64,000 bases of DNA from Actinoallomurus liliacearum (GTDB lineage Bacteria > Actinomycetota > Actinomycetes > Streptosporangiales > Streptosporangiaceae): contig NZ_BAABHJ010000030.1 in assembly GCF_039542035.1 (NCBI RefSeq), positions 1 to 64,000 on the forward strand. Reading direction: 5' to 3'. The notes beneath the pieces are model-generated. The model searched no databases, was not told where the DNA came from, and saw only the letters and a list, made by a program, of their open reading frames with translations. This document shows, piece by piece, positions 25,844 through 34,226 of the stretch. How positions within the stretch are numbered: the first letter of the stretch is position 1; every line of letters begins with the position of its first letter. The position numbers and the translations under genes were made by a program.

Positions 25844-25865
25844 AGTGGTCCAGTGTCCGACCACT
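25844..25865. promoter_or_regulatory. Candidate TetR operator
   Basis: Perfect arms AGTGGTC (25844-25850) and GACCACT (25859-25865) around 8 bases, about 96 bases upstream of the hypothetical-TetR operon. Spacing and symmetry fit a TetR dimer site; no direct binding evidence. Confidence 0.55.
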
Positions 25866-25869
25866 CACC

Positions 25870-26121
25870 CTACTCGCCCGGCAGGGGTTCGGGTCGGCGT
25901 CCCGAGGGTGGTTCCGACTTGATCATCGACATCAGGTGCTCGCGCGCGACCGCCTCGACCAGCCTCGGCGTCAGATCGACCCCCAGGTGCCGAGCCCGCA
26001 GCCGGACGTCGCGGACACACCGCTCCACGGCGTCCGTGGGGATCGAGGGGAACTCCCGGCGGAGCCGCCCGATCACCGGGTCTCGTACGTCGGCCTGCCA
26101 GACCAGCTGCGTCGAGGTCAT
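25870..26121 (-). CDS. Small helical protein (three-helix-bundle-like)
   Basis: 83 residues from ATG 26121 with GAGAGG upstream. Predicted helices: DPVIGRLRREFPSIP, AVERCVRDVRLRARHLG and TPRLVEAVAREHLMSMI. This spacing resembles short actinobacterial three-helix-bundle dimerisation proteins. The C-terminus is Pro/Glu-rich. Function unknown; no operon partner is close on the same strand. Confidence 0.6.
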   Translation of the reverse strand: MTSTQLVWQADVRDPVIGRLRREFPSIPTDAVERCVRDVRLRARHLGVDLTPRLVEAVAREHLMSMIKSEPPSGRRPEPLPGE

Positions 26122-26202
26122 GCGGACACCTCTCGCACCAGACGATCTCAGTCCACCTGCGTCCCGCTCAGCGCCCAATCTCGATCCTCCCCCGAAGAAG
26201 TG

Positions 26203-26940
26203 TCAAGACCTCCGGGGGGACAGGTCGTCCTTGCCCTCTTCGGTGTTCCCGGAGGGGGCGGTGACCTCACCAGATCCACCGTAATTTCCCCTCGAACGGG
26301 GACGGGGCTGGTCAGGGTCGTCCATTCCGGGAGCCTCCGCCGCGCGGGTCTCGTCGAGCCAGGCCGGGTGATGGCGGGCCGCCCACTCCGGCGTGACGCG
26401 TCCGGTGAACATTCCGGACAGGGCTCCAGGGTCCCTCAGGGCGTACCAGAGATGGCCGAGGATCACGACGAAGACCGCCAGGGTCAGCCAGTCGTGCACG
26501 AACGTCGCGCCGGTGCGGAAGGTGTCCGGCCACGGGTGCGGGAAGGCGAGGATCACCCCGGTGCCCAGCATGACGAGGATCGCGCCGGCGACGAACGCCG
26601 CGTTCAGCTTCTGGCCCGCGTTGAACTTGCCGACCGGGTGGATCCCGCGGCCGCCGACCGTCGCGCGCCGGTCCCGGCCCCGGAGCCACCGCCAGTCGTC
26701 GGGGGAGAACCGGTCGAGCCGGCGAACGTCGCCCCGGAACGCCCGCGAGGCCCAGCCCAGCAGCGCGGGCACCGGCAGCCCGAACCCGGCGAGCAGGTGG
26801 ATCATCCGGATGAGGTGGCGGCGGCCGACCGCCTCGGCCAGCGCCGGCACGTACAGCATGGCCGCCGTGACGAGGCAGACGAGCATGAGGAGGGCCGTCA
26901 CGTGGTGCACCCCCCGTACGGCGCGGGCGAAACGGATCAT
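26203..26940 (-). CDS. Membrane cytochrome b561/formate-dehydrogenase-gamma-like subunit
   Basis: 245 residues from ATG 26940, which has AGGAGG four bases upstream. ATG 26967, overlapping the previous stop as ATGA, would add 9 residues. Four membrane helices are visible with candidate haem His residues in GVHHVTALLM, RMIHLLAGFGLP, FVHDWLTLAV and ILGHLWYALRD. The C-terminal 50 residues are polar. It forms an operon with a Moco oxidoreductase, so it probably moves electrons between the quinone pool and that enzyme. Confidence 0.82.
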   Translation of the reverse strand: MIRFARAVRGVHHVTALLMLVCLVTAAMLYVPALAEAVGRRHLIRMIHLLAGFGLPVPALLGWASRAFRGDVRRLDRFSPDDWRWLRGRDRRATVGGRGIHPVGKFNAGQKLNAAFVAGAILVMLGTGVILAFPHPWPDTFRTGATFVHDWLTLAVFVVILGHLWYALRDPGALSGMFTGRVTPEWAARHHPAWLDETRAAEAPGMDDPDQPRPRSRGNYGGSGEVTAPSGNTEEGKDDLSPRRS

Positions 26941-26963
26941 GAACCCTCCTTTGCCCCGCTCGG

Positions 26964-27650
26964 TCATGACGTGTACCCGTTCGACCGGCCGACCCAGGCG
27001 TCGACGTCGTAGCCGCGCGTCTCCCAGTACCCCGGCTTGACCGTGGGGACCAGGTCGATCCCGCCGAGCCACTTCGTCGACTTGTAGCCGTACATCGGCG
27101 CGACGTACATCCGCACCGGGCCGCCGTGTTCGTGGCTCACCGGGCCGCCCAGCATGCTCGTGGCGACGATCACGTCGCGGCGGCGCGCCTGCTCCAGCGT
27201 GAGCGTCTCGGTGTACGCGCCGTCGAACGAGGTGAACCGGACGCCCCTCGCCCCCGGCCGTACGCCCACCACGTCCAGGAGGTCGGGCAGGGCCACGCCC
27301 GCCCAGGCGACGTCCGGCACGGTCCAGCCGGTGACGCAGTGGAACGTGTCGGTCATCCGGGTCTGCGGCAGCGCCTGCAGGTCGGCGAACCGGAAGGTCC
27401 GCGGGTGCTCCACCAGGCCGCCGACGGTGAGGCGGTAGTCCGCCGGGTCGACGCGCCGCACCGAGTCGACCACGGAGTAGAAGCGGAAGCCGCCGGCCGC
27501 CGGGATCAGTCCCGAGACCCGGCCGCCGACGGGTCCCACCGCGCGGTTGAGGCCGCTCTGCACGCGCGCGCCGATCACGACGCCCACGGCCCCGATGCCG
27601 ACCATGCCGAGGACGACGCGTCGGCCGACAGGTGTTCCTTCGCCGGTCAT
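26964..27650 (-). CDS. Molybdopterin-dependent oxidoreductase (sulfite-oxidase/YedY fold)
   Basis: 228 residues from ATG 27650. Starts with a twin-arginine-like GRRVVLGMVGIG and a hydrophobic stretch (11-30), so it is exported or anchored outside. The Moco-ligating Cys105 lies in DTFHCVTGWTVPDVAW, followed by GVRFTSFDGAY and the MYGYKSTKWLGGIDL region. Partner cytochrome b gene overlaps by four bases. The substrate may be sulfoxides or other S/N-oxides; MsrPQ is the functional analogue. Confidence 0.85.
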   Translation of the reverse strand: MTGEGTPVGRRVVLGMVGIGAVGVVIGARVQSGLNRAVGPVGGRVSGLIPAAGGFRFYSVVDSVRRVDPADYRLTVGGLVEHPRTFRFADLQALPQTRMTDTFHCVTGWTVPDVAWAGVALPDLLDVVGVRPGARGVRFTSFDGAYTETLTLEQARRRDVIVATSMLGGPVSHEHGGPVRMYVAPMYGYKSTKWLGGIDLVPTVKPGYWETRGYDVDAWVGRSNGYTS

Positions 27651-27809
27651 GTCCCTATTCGAGCACCGTCGGCGCCGCGCCGGAACGGCGACGGGCGACA
27701 CGTTCGCGAACCGTCACATCTACGGCGGGTGGCCACCACGTTGTGACCCCGGGTGACCGGCGGCGCTCGCAGGGTGCAGGATGAGGGGCGAACGCTCCCG
27801 GAGGACGCC

Positions 27810-28382
27810 ATGACGATCTCGCTGCCCATCGATCCCGAGGCCAACGCGCTGCTCAACCGCAGTCCGCTGGCCCTGCTGATCGCGATGCTGCTCGACCAGC
27901 AGGTGCCCCTGGAACGGGCGTTCGCGGCGCCGTGCGAACTGGCGCGGCGGCTCGGGCGCGACCTCGACGCCGAGGAACTGGCCCGGTACGACCCTGACGC
28001 GCTCGTGGCGGTCTTCGGCGAGCGGCCCGCGCTTCATCGGTACCCCAAGGCGATGGCGGGCCGTGTGCAGGCTCTCAGCCGCGCGGTGCTGGAGCGGTAC
28101 GACGGGGCGGCCGAGCGGGTCTGGACGGAGGCGGCGACCGGCCGGGACCTCCTGGCGCGGGTCGGGGACCTGCCCGGCTTCGGCGATCAGAAGGCCCGCA
28201 TCTTCGTCGCGCTGCTCGGCAAGCGGCTCGGCGTACGGCCCGAGGGCTGGCGCGCGGCGGCCGGCCACTACGGCGACGAGGGCGCGTACCGCTCGGTGGC
28301 CGACATCGTCGACGAGGAGTCCCTGGGCCGGGTCCGCGCCTACAAACAGGAGATGAAGGCCGCGGCGAAGGCGCGGGCCTGA
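27810..28382 (+). CDS. HhH-GPD-type base-excision DNA repair protein
   Basis: 190 residues, ATG 27810 with GGAGG upstream. Contains LLIAMLLDQQVPLERAF, the HhH segment LPGFGDQKARIFVALLGKRL and a C-terminal YKQEMKAAAKA tail. Fits a compact glycosylase-fold family common in actinobacteria. The position normally taken by the glycosylase lysine or catalytic Asp is not obvious, so lesion specificity is unknown. Confidence 0.8.
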   Translation: MTISLPIDPEANALLNRSPLALLIAMLLDQQVPLERAFAAPCELARRLGRDLDAEELARYDPDALVAVFGERPALHRYPKAMAGRVQALSRAVLERYDGAAERVWTEAATGRDLLARVGDLPGFGDQKARIFVALLGKRLGVRPEGWRAAAGHYGDEGAYRSVADIVDEESLGRVRAYKQEMKAAAKARA

Positions 28383-28770
28383 GAGATGTGGCTCACTTCC
28401 ACGGCGCGGTGCTCGATTTACAAAGCTTGTCAAACAGGGAAATGTGCCGCGAAGACGACGGGCCACCGGAACGGCGCCTCCGTACCGTTCAGCGCCCCGT
28501 CCCGGCGACACGGGACTCGCCGAGATCGGGGATGTCGCCCGCCCGATGGCGATCGGCCCCTATCATCATGCTTCCCGCCGGATACGCGGCCTCGTGCCGA
28601 GTGCCCGGCGGGTGACCGGAGGGCGCGCCCGCGCGGTCGCCGGAATAACGTTGCCGCACGGGGCTTCCGTCGGCGCCGAAGCATCGAGATGATGAAAACC
28701 TGACTCCGAGCGGTGTTGTGATGGAGGCGGGAGCGCTAGCCTGCTCCCATTCACCCATAGTGATGCGGAA
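28383..28770. other. Gene-free stretch before the SpoIIE phosphatase
   Basis: 388 bases without a convincing gene. A possible promoter at 28715-28742 has GTTGTG and TAGCCT; the latter lies inside the inverted repeat GGGAGC-N8-GCTCCC (28729-28748). Nothing else was recognised. Confidence 0.4.
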
Positions 28771-28812
28771 ATGCCTCGCAGTAGGGCCGAGCGCGCGACG
28801 GAGGTGTCGACG

Positions 28813-30870
28813 GTGAGCACCGATACGTCTGTGCCGCACCCCCGGATCTCTGGCCTCGACGCGTCGGATTCGGCGCTGCTCACCACGTTGCTTCGGGAGG
28901 CTCCGATCGGCTTCGCGCTGTTCGACACCGACCTGCGCTTCAAGCGGGCCAACGACACGCTGGCGCGCATGCACGGCGTGAACGTCGCCGACCTGGAGGG
29001 CGGCCGGGCCGCCGAGGTCATCCCCGGGGAGCTCGGCGGCGTCATCGAGGCGTCCGCCCGCAAGGCCCTGGAGGAGGACCGCACGGTCGCGGACGTCGAC
29101 CTGTCCCTCGGCGACCGGCACTGGGCGCACTCCTGGTTCCCCACGCACACGGCCGAGGGCGAGGTGTCCGGGGTCGTGATGGTCGCGGTCGACGTCACCG
29201 ACCGCGTCCTGGCCGAGCGGTCGATCCGCCGCAAGGAGGAGCGCTACCGCTCCCTCGTCGAGGCCAGCTCCCAGGTGGTCTGGGTGACCACGCCCGCGGG
29301 CGAGGTCGTCGACGACGCGCCCGAGTGGCGCGCCATCACCGGCCAGACGCACGAGGAGTACGCCACCGAGGGGTGGCTGGGCGCCGTGCACACGGAGGAC
29401 CGGCCGCGCATCGAGGAGACCTGGCACGCCTGCGTGGCGAACGACCGGATCTTCGAGGCCACCTACCGCATCCGCACCCGCGCGGGCGGTTACCGCAACT
29501 ACGACGTGCGGGCCGTGCCGATCCGCCGCGACGGCGAGATCGTCGAGTGGGTCGGCGCGAACACCGACGTCACCGGCAAGCGCGAGGCCGAGGAGATGCG
29601 CGGCCGGCTCACCGAGCAGCTGTCGGCCGCCGCGCTGCGCACCGCACGGCTCCAGCAGGCGACGTCCATGCTGGCCGAGGCGCTGACCGTCAACCAGGTC
29701 GTCTCGGTGATCACCGAGGTCGGCCGCTCGGCGATCGGCGCCGACCGGTCCGCCGTCGCCCTCCTCGAAGAGGACAAGCTCCGCCTGCGCATGATCACGC
29801 CGGGCGGCATCCCGGAGCTCCCCGGCCCCGCCCGGGAGGAGATCGGCATCGACGGCGCCAGCGTGATGTCGATCGCGGTCCGCGAGCGGCGTCCGTTCCT
29901 CGCCGAGAACCCGGTCAGCCTGCGGCTCCAGCTCCGCGGCGACGAGATCGCCGACTTCGTCCGGCGCACCGACGAGCGCGCGTGGGTCGGCCTGCCACTG
30001 CTGGCCGCCGGCCGTGCGCTCGGCGCGCTGCGGTTCTCCTTCACCCGGCCGCGGGAGATCACCGAGGAGGAGCGCGTCTTCCTCGAGGCCCTGGCCGGTC
30101 AGTGCGCGCTAGCCGTCGAGCGGGCGACCCTGTTCGAGCGGGAGCACAAGACGGCGGAGGCGCTGCAGCGCAGCCTCCTGCCGGACCGTCTCCCGCAGCT
30201 GCCGCCGATCCGCCTGGCGGCCCGCTACCACCCCGCCACGCGGCACGTTCAGGTCGGTGGCGACTGGTACGACGCCTTCCCGATCGGGGACGGCCGGGTG
30301 GCGATCGCGATCGGCGACGTCATGGGCAAGGGCGTCAAGGCCGCCGCGGGCATGGGCCGGGTGCGCAACGCGCTGCGCGCCCTCGCGCTGAACGACCCGC
30401 GTCCGTCCGCGGTGATCACCGGCCTGGACCGGCTGTTCGCCGCCACCGAGGGATGGGAGCAGATCACCACCCTGGCGTACGCCGTCATCGACCCCGCGAC
30501 CGGCGAGGGATCGATCAGCAACGCGGGCCATCTGCCGCCGTTGCGGATCCTGCCGGACGGCCCGCCGCGGGTCAGCACCGCCGAGGCGGGCACCCCGCTC
30601 GGCTGGCCCTCCGAGCGAGAAGAGACAAGTTTTTCCGTTCCACCCGGCAACACTGTGGTCTTCTACTCCGATGGACTGGTGGAGAACCGTAGACGGGGGC
30701 TCGACGCCGGTCTCGACGAGATCGTGTCGATCGCCGCCGCTGCCCCATCGGAGGTGCTTGCCGATCCTGAGATACTCGTTGACTTCTTGGTCGACCGGAT
30801 GCTGGCCGGGTACGACCATGATGATGACGTGACAGTACTTGCCCTACATGTTCCGCCGAAGACGGCGTAG
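28813..30870 (+). CDS. PAS-PAS-GAF-SpoIIE (PP2C) serine phosphatase
   Basis: 685 residues from GTG 28813, which has GGAGG at 28800-28804; ATG 28771 in frame is the alternative but lacks a ribosome site. Domain order: PAS (about 20-125, APIGFALFDTDLRFKRAND), PAS with PAC (about 140-260), GAF (about 290-435), and a PP2C/SpoIIE domain with GDWYDAFPIGDGRVAIAIGDV and GHLPPLRIL. Such proteins dephosphorylate anti-anti-sigma factors in partner-switching control of stress sigma factors. No anti-sigma kinase is fused or adjacent. Confidence 0.9.
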   Translation: MSTDTSVPHPRISGLDASDSALLTTLLREAPIGFALFDTDLRFKRANDTLARMHGVNVADLEGGRAAEVIPGELGGVIEASARKALEEDRTVADVDLSLGDRHWAHSWFPTHTAEGEVSGVVMVAVDVTDRVLAERSIRRKEERYRSLVEASSQVVWVTTPAGEVVDDAPEWRAITGQTHEEYATEGWLGAVHTEDRPRIEETWHACVANDRIFEATYRIRTRAGGYRNYDVRAVPIRRDGEIVEWVGANTDVTGKREAEEMRGRLTEQLSAAALRTARLQQATSMLAEALTVNQVVSVITEVGRSAIGADRSAVALLEEDKLRLRMITPGGIPELPGPAREEIGIDGASVMSIAVRERRPFLAENPVSLRLQLRGDEIADFVRRTDERAWVGLPLLAAGRALGALRFSFTRPREITEEERVFLEALAGQCALAVERATLFEREHKTAEALQRSLLPDRLPQLPPIRLAARYHPATRHVQVGGDWYDAFPIGDGRVAIAIGDVMGKGVKAAAGMGRVRNALRALALNDPRPSAVITGLDRLFAATEGWEQITTLAYAVIDPATGEGSISNAGHLPPLRILPDGPPRVSTAEAGTPLGWPSEREETSFSVPPGNTVVFYSDGLVENRRRGLDAGLDEIVSIAAAAPSEVLADPEILVDFLVDRMLAGYDHDDDVTVLALHVPPKTA

Positions 30871-30933
30871 CACGTACGAAGGACCGCTCAGTGCCCTCTA
30901 AGGTGGGTGTCACCGGGCAGGACTCCACCGCGC

Positions 30934-30959
30934 GGAATACGCGGGCGTGCCAGACTGCT
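30934..30959 (+). promoter_or_regulatory. Possible SigR-like promoter upstream of hrdB
   Basis: GGAAT (30934-30938), an 18-base spacer and GCT (30957-30959). The thiol-oxidative-stress sigma factor SigR of Streptomyces recognises GGAAT-N18-GTT, and hrdB of S. coelicolor has a SigR-dependent promoter. One base deviates from consensus. Confidence 0.35.
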
Positions 30960-31068
30960 AAACCGACAGTGAAGCAGGGGTACGCTGCTCAGCGCAAAGG
31001 GCCTGCAGGGCCGGCGCCCGACAGAGCACTGGGTAAACATAGCCACACGTTTCGTTCGAGAGGTGTTT

Positions 31069-32691
31069 GTGTCGCCTGCGAGTTCGACCTCCAAGCCGTC
31101 CGAGCTGCACGAGCACGTTGTCAGGCAATTGATCGAGCGTGGGCGTTCCCAGGGCTACCTCGAGGCCGATGACGTGCGCCGTGCGTTCGAGGAGGCCGAC
31201 ATTCCCGTGTCGAAGGCCTCGAGCATCTTGCGGAGTCTTAGCAAGGAGGGTGTGACCGTCATGGTGAGCGCTGCCGACTCCGCGGCGCCTAAGCGCGCGC
31301 GCAACAGCAGCAAGCGCGCGACGCCCGCGACCAAGAAGCCCAAGACGACCACCGCCGCCGCAAAGGAACAGGACACGGTCACCGCCGTCGTCGAGGACGA
31401 CGCCGACGTGCCCGCGCGGCCCGCACGTGCCAAGAAGACCACGGCCAAGCCCAAGAAGGCAACGCCCAAGAAGAAGACCGAGCCCGCGGTCGCCAAGAAG
31501 GCGGCCAAGGAGCCGGAGGACTCCGACGAGGTCACCGACGACGCCGAGCTCGAGGTCACCGACCTCGACGACGCGGACCTCGCCGACCTCGAGGACGTCG
31601 CCGACGACGCCGACCTGGACACGGGAGACGACGCCGACGCCGCCGTCGAGGCCGAGACGGAGACCGAGGACGCCCCTGCGGCGGCCGCCACCGACAAGAA
31701 GCCCACGTCGGAGGACGACTCCTTCGTCATCGGAGACGACGACGAGGACGCCCCGGCACAGCAGATCGCCGCGGCCGGCGCCACCGCCGACCCGGTGAAG
31801 GACTACCTCAAGCAGATCGGCAAGGTCCCGCTGCTCAACGCCGAGCAGGAGGTCGAGCTCGCCAAGCGCATCGAGGCCGGCCTGTTCGCGGAGGAGAAGC
31901 TCGCCCTCGAGCGGCACACCCTGGAGTTCCAGGTCCTCGAGGACCTCGAGTGGATCGCCGAGGACGGCCGCCGGGCCAAGAACCACCTGCTCGAGGCCAA
32001 CCTGCGGCTCGTCGTCTCGCTCGCCAAGCGTTACACCGGGCGCGGGATGCTGTTCCTGGATCTCATCCAGGAGGGCAACCTCGGCCTGATCCGCGCGGTC
32101 GAGAAGTTCGACTACACCAAGGGTTACAAGTTCTCGACCTACGCCACGTGGTGGATCCGGCAGGCGATCACCCGCGCCATGGCCGACCAGGCGCGCACGA
32201 TCCGCATACCGGTCCACATGGTGGAGGTCATCAACAAGCTGGCCCGCGTCCAGCGCCAGATGCTCCAGGACCTCGGCCGCGAGCCGACCCCGGAGGAGCT
32301 GGCCAAGGAGCTGGACATGACGCCGGAGAAGGTCGTCGAGGTCCAGAAGTACGGCCGGGAGCCGATCTCGCTGCACACCCCGCTCGGCGAGGACGGCGAC
32401 AGCGAGTTCGGTGACCTCATCGAGGACTCCGAGGCCATCGTGCCCGCCGACGCGGTCAGCTTCACACTGCTGCAGGAGCAGCTGCACTCGGTGCTCGACA
32501 CGCTGAGCGAGCGGGAGGCCGGCGTGGTCTCGATGCGGTTCGGCCTGACCGACGGCCAGCCGAAGACGCTGGACGAGATCGGCAAGGTCTACGGCGTGAC
32601 CCGCGAGCGGATCCGTCAGATCGAGTCGAAGACGATGTCGAAGCTGCGTCATCCGTCGCGGTCGCAGGTGCTGCGCGACTATCTCGACTGA
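31069..32691 (+). CDS. hrdB: Principal RNA polymerase sigma factor (HrdB/RpoD/SigA)
   Basis: 540 residues from GTG 31069, five bases after GAGAGG; GTG 31063 overlaps that site and is less likely. Regions: a 1.1-like N-terminus (SELHEHVVRQLIERGRSQGY), a long Lys/Ala then Asp/Glu-rich linker (about 75-235), region 1.2 (DPVKDYLKQIGKVPLL), region 2 with FDYTKGYKFSTYATWWIRQA, region 3, and region 4.2 with GVTRERIRQIESKTMSKLRH ending LRDYLD. Directs housekeeping transcription. Neighbouring DUF7455 and parE match the hrdB neighbourhood known from Streptomyces. Confidence 0.96.
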   Translation: MSPASSTSKPSELHEHVVRQLIERGRSQGYLEADDVRRAFEEADIPVSKASSILRSLSKEGVTVMVSAADSAAPKRARNSSKRATPATKKPKTTTAAAKEQDTVTAVVEDDADVPARPARAKKTTAKPKKATPKKKTEPAVAKKAAKEPEDSDEVTDDAELEVTDLDDADLADLEDVADDADLDTGDDADAAVEAETETEDAPAAAATDKKPTSEDDSFVIGDDDEDAPAQQIAAAGATADPVKDYLKQIGKVPLLNAEQEVELAKRIEAGLFAEEKLALERHTLEFQVLEDLEWIAEDGRRAKNHLLEANLRLVVSLAKRYTGRGMLFLDLIQEGNLGLIRAVEKFDYTKGYKFSTYATWWIRQAITRAMADQARTIRIPVHMVEVINKLARVQRQMLQDLGREPTPEELAKELDMTPEKVVEVQKYGREPISLHTPLGEDGDSEFGDLIEDSEAIVPADAVSFTLLQEQLHSVLDTLSEREAGVVSMRFGLTDGQPKTLDEIGKVYGVTRERIRQIESKTMSKLRHPSRSQVLRDYLD

Positions 32692-32727
32692 GGCGGCTGA
32701 GCCACTCCTCGCCTAACGATCGGATAA

Positions 32728-32767
32728 CGAAAGGGTCCGGACGGGAGTTCCCGTCCGGACCCTTTCG
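32728..32767 (+). terminator. Strong intrinsic terminator after hrdB
   Basis: A perfect 18-bp stem (32728-32745 with 32750-32767) with loop AGTT. Confidence 0.92.
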
Positions 32768-32792
32768 TATGCCTCGCGCGTGCCCGCTTTCG

Positions 32793-32909
32793 TGCGTACG
32801 AGGCCGTCTTCGCGCATGTGGGGCCGTCTTCAACGCGTACGGCGTCGTCTTCGGTGCGTACGGGGTCGGCTTCGCGTGCGTACGGGTCGTCTTCGCGCGC
32901 GTACGACGG
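32793..32909. repeat. Imperfect 21-bp tandem array between hrdB and yaaA
   Basis: About 5.5 units (32793-32813, 32814-32834, 32835-32855, 32856-32877, 32878-32898, then a partial). Units share a GCGTACGG core and a GTCTTCG segment. It lies between the hrdB terminator and the yaaA stop and has no evident gene of its own. Confidence 0.8.
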
Positions 32910-32942
32910 CGGCGCGGTGCTGCCCCGCGTGGGTCGGTGGGA

Positions 32943-33665
32943 TCAGCGGGCGATCACGTCGAGGTCGGTGCCGTTGAGCTCGGCGGTGTACCCGACGTCC
33001 CGTACCGTCTTCAGGAGCTCCTCCGGCGTCGCCGGGTCAGCGCCGTTCGCCAGCAGGTCGCGGGCCAGCGCCCCGCGCGTCGCCTTCGCCATGTGACTGA
33101 CCACCGTGCGCCGGCCCTCGTGCTCCCGGAACACCCGGACCCGGACCGCCGGGGCCTTCCACGCGGCCGCGTACGGCGCCGAGCGCATGTCCACCAGGAG
33201 GCCGTCCGCCGGGAGGGTCGCGGTCAGCGCCGGGCGCCATACGGCCGCGAGAGGGCCGAGAGGCGGCAGTTTCACGCTCATGGACAGTCGGTACGGGGGG
33301 ACGCGGTCCGCGGGCCGCAGCGCGCCCCACAGCGCCGAGAAGATCAGGACGGAGCGGGCGGCACGCTCCGGGTCGAGGGTGGGCAGGCCCAGGTTGTCGT
33401 ACAGGACGCCGGTGTAGAGCCGCGACGCGGGCAGCGTGGGCGCGGTGCGCAGCGCGCGGTTCCGGTCGATCTCCCCGGCCTGCCCGGCGGACAGTCCGAG
33501 GATCTGCCGCGTGTCCTCCGCCGGGCCGTCGCACAGGGCCCCCAGCGCGCCGAGCACCCGCTCACGGGTGTCGGTCAGGCGGGGAAGGCTCAGCGCGGAC
33601 AGGTCCAGCGGCGGCCCGTCGCCGTCGGCGGCCTTGCCCTCGGACGGGGGCAGCAGGATCAGCAT
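32943..33665 (-). CDS. yaaA: YaaA-family peroxide-stress protein
   Basis: 240 residues from ATG 33665, with AAGGAGG three bases upstream. Family signatures: MLILLPPSEGK at the N-terminus, YTGVLYDNLGL, LIFSALWGALRPAD and SHMAKATRGALAR near the C-terminus. E. coli YaaA lowers intracellular free iron under H2O2 stress and the fold binds DNA. Monocistronic here, convergent with hrdB. Confidence 0.9.
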   Translation of the reverse strand: MLILLPPSEGKAADGDGPPLDLSALSLPRLTDTRERVLGALGALCDGPAEDTRQILGLSAGQAGEIDRNRALRTAPTLPASRLYTGVLYDNLGLPTLDPERAARSVLIFSALWGALRPADRVPPYRLSMSVKLPPLGPLAAVWRPALTATLPADGLLVDMRSAPYAAAWKAPAVRVRVFREHEGRRTVVSHMAKATRGALARDLLANGADPATPEELLKTVRDVGYTAELNGTDLDVIAR

Positions 33666-33798
33666 CGTCCTCCTTCGCCGGCGTCGTCTCCGTCGGCTCA
33701 TCGGCGGCGGGTCACCGGGGGTGACCGTGAGAGCGGTTCCTCGGCAGGATGTCACAGCGGGTGACGGTGCGGTCGCAAGGGTCGTGCCGCGGGAAACG

Positions 33799-33837
33799 TG
33801 AGACGGCGGCCACCCTGGCTGGGTGGCCGCCGTCTCA
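33799..33837 (-). terminator. Terminator of the DUF7455 gene
   Basis: A perfect 17-bp stem (33799-33815 with 33821-33837) with loop TGGCT lies 27 bases past the DUF7455 stop on the minus strand, followed on that strand by a GTTTCCC run. Confidence 0.88.
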
Positions 33838-33863
33838 TGGATTATCGGGTCGGCTGGCCTGGC

Positions 33864-34094
33864 CTACCGCTCGTCCTCCGGTGGGGGTGCAGGGGTCTCA
33901 AGCAGCCGGTCGGTTTCGTCGTGAATCTCGGCGCCCTTCGCACGAAGCGTTTCGCCGTACTTACGGCCATGGTGCGCACAGAACAGCAACTCTCCGCCGC
34001 CCGCGAGGACCGCGCGGACGTAGGCCTGAGCACCGCAGCGGTCGCAGCGGTCCACGGCCGTCAGCGGCTTGGTTGGGGCAAGAGCTCCAGTCAC
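33864..34094 (-). CDS. DUF7455 small zinc-ribbon-like protein
   Basis: 76 residues from GTG 34094, with GAGGAAGG upstream. Contains a CDRCGAQAY and CAHHGRKY pair, a likely Cys2-Cys/His metal site, and a polar C-terminal tail. The same small protein lies beside hrdB in other actinobacteria. Function unknown. Confidence 0.82.
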   Translation of the reverse strand: MTGALAPTKPLTAVDRCDRCGAQAYVRAVLAGGGELLFCAHHGRKYGETLRAKGAEIHDETDRLLETPAPPPEDER

Positions 34095-34226
34095 GTCGCC
34101 TTCCTCGTCTCGGGGTCGGTCGCTTAGGACAACATCTAACCTGACGCGGACGTTCCCATGCGGGTTCTGTGTACGCCCAGAGCGGAATACCCCCTCAGGT
34201 GACAAAAGTCACGGTCACGCCGATTG

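Noticed and set aside
28383..28770. Small genes in the 388-base gap
   Set aside because: Short frames lack ribosome sites and show no codon bias or recognisable motif.
32793..32909. CRISPR array
   Set aside because: Units are contiguous 21-bp imperfect repeats with no unique spacers and no cas genes.
32769..33764. Plus-strand frame starting in the 21-bp array with repeated AYGVVF residues
   Set aside because: The frame is antisense to yaaA and follows the hrdB terminator; heptads only mirror the DNA repeat.
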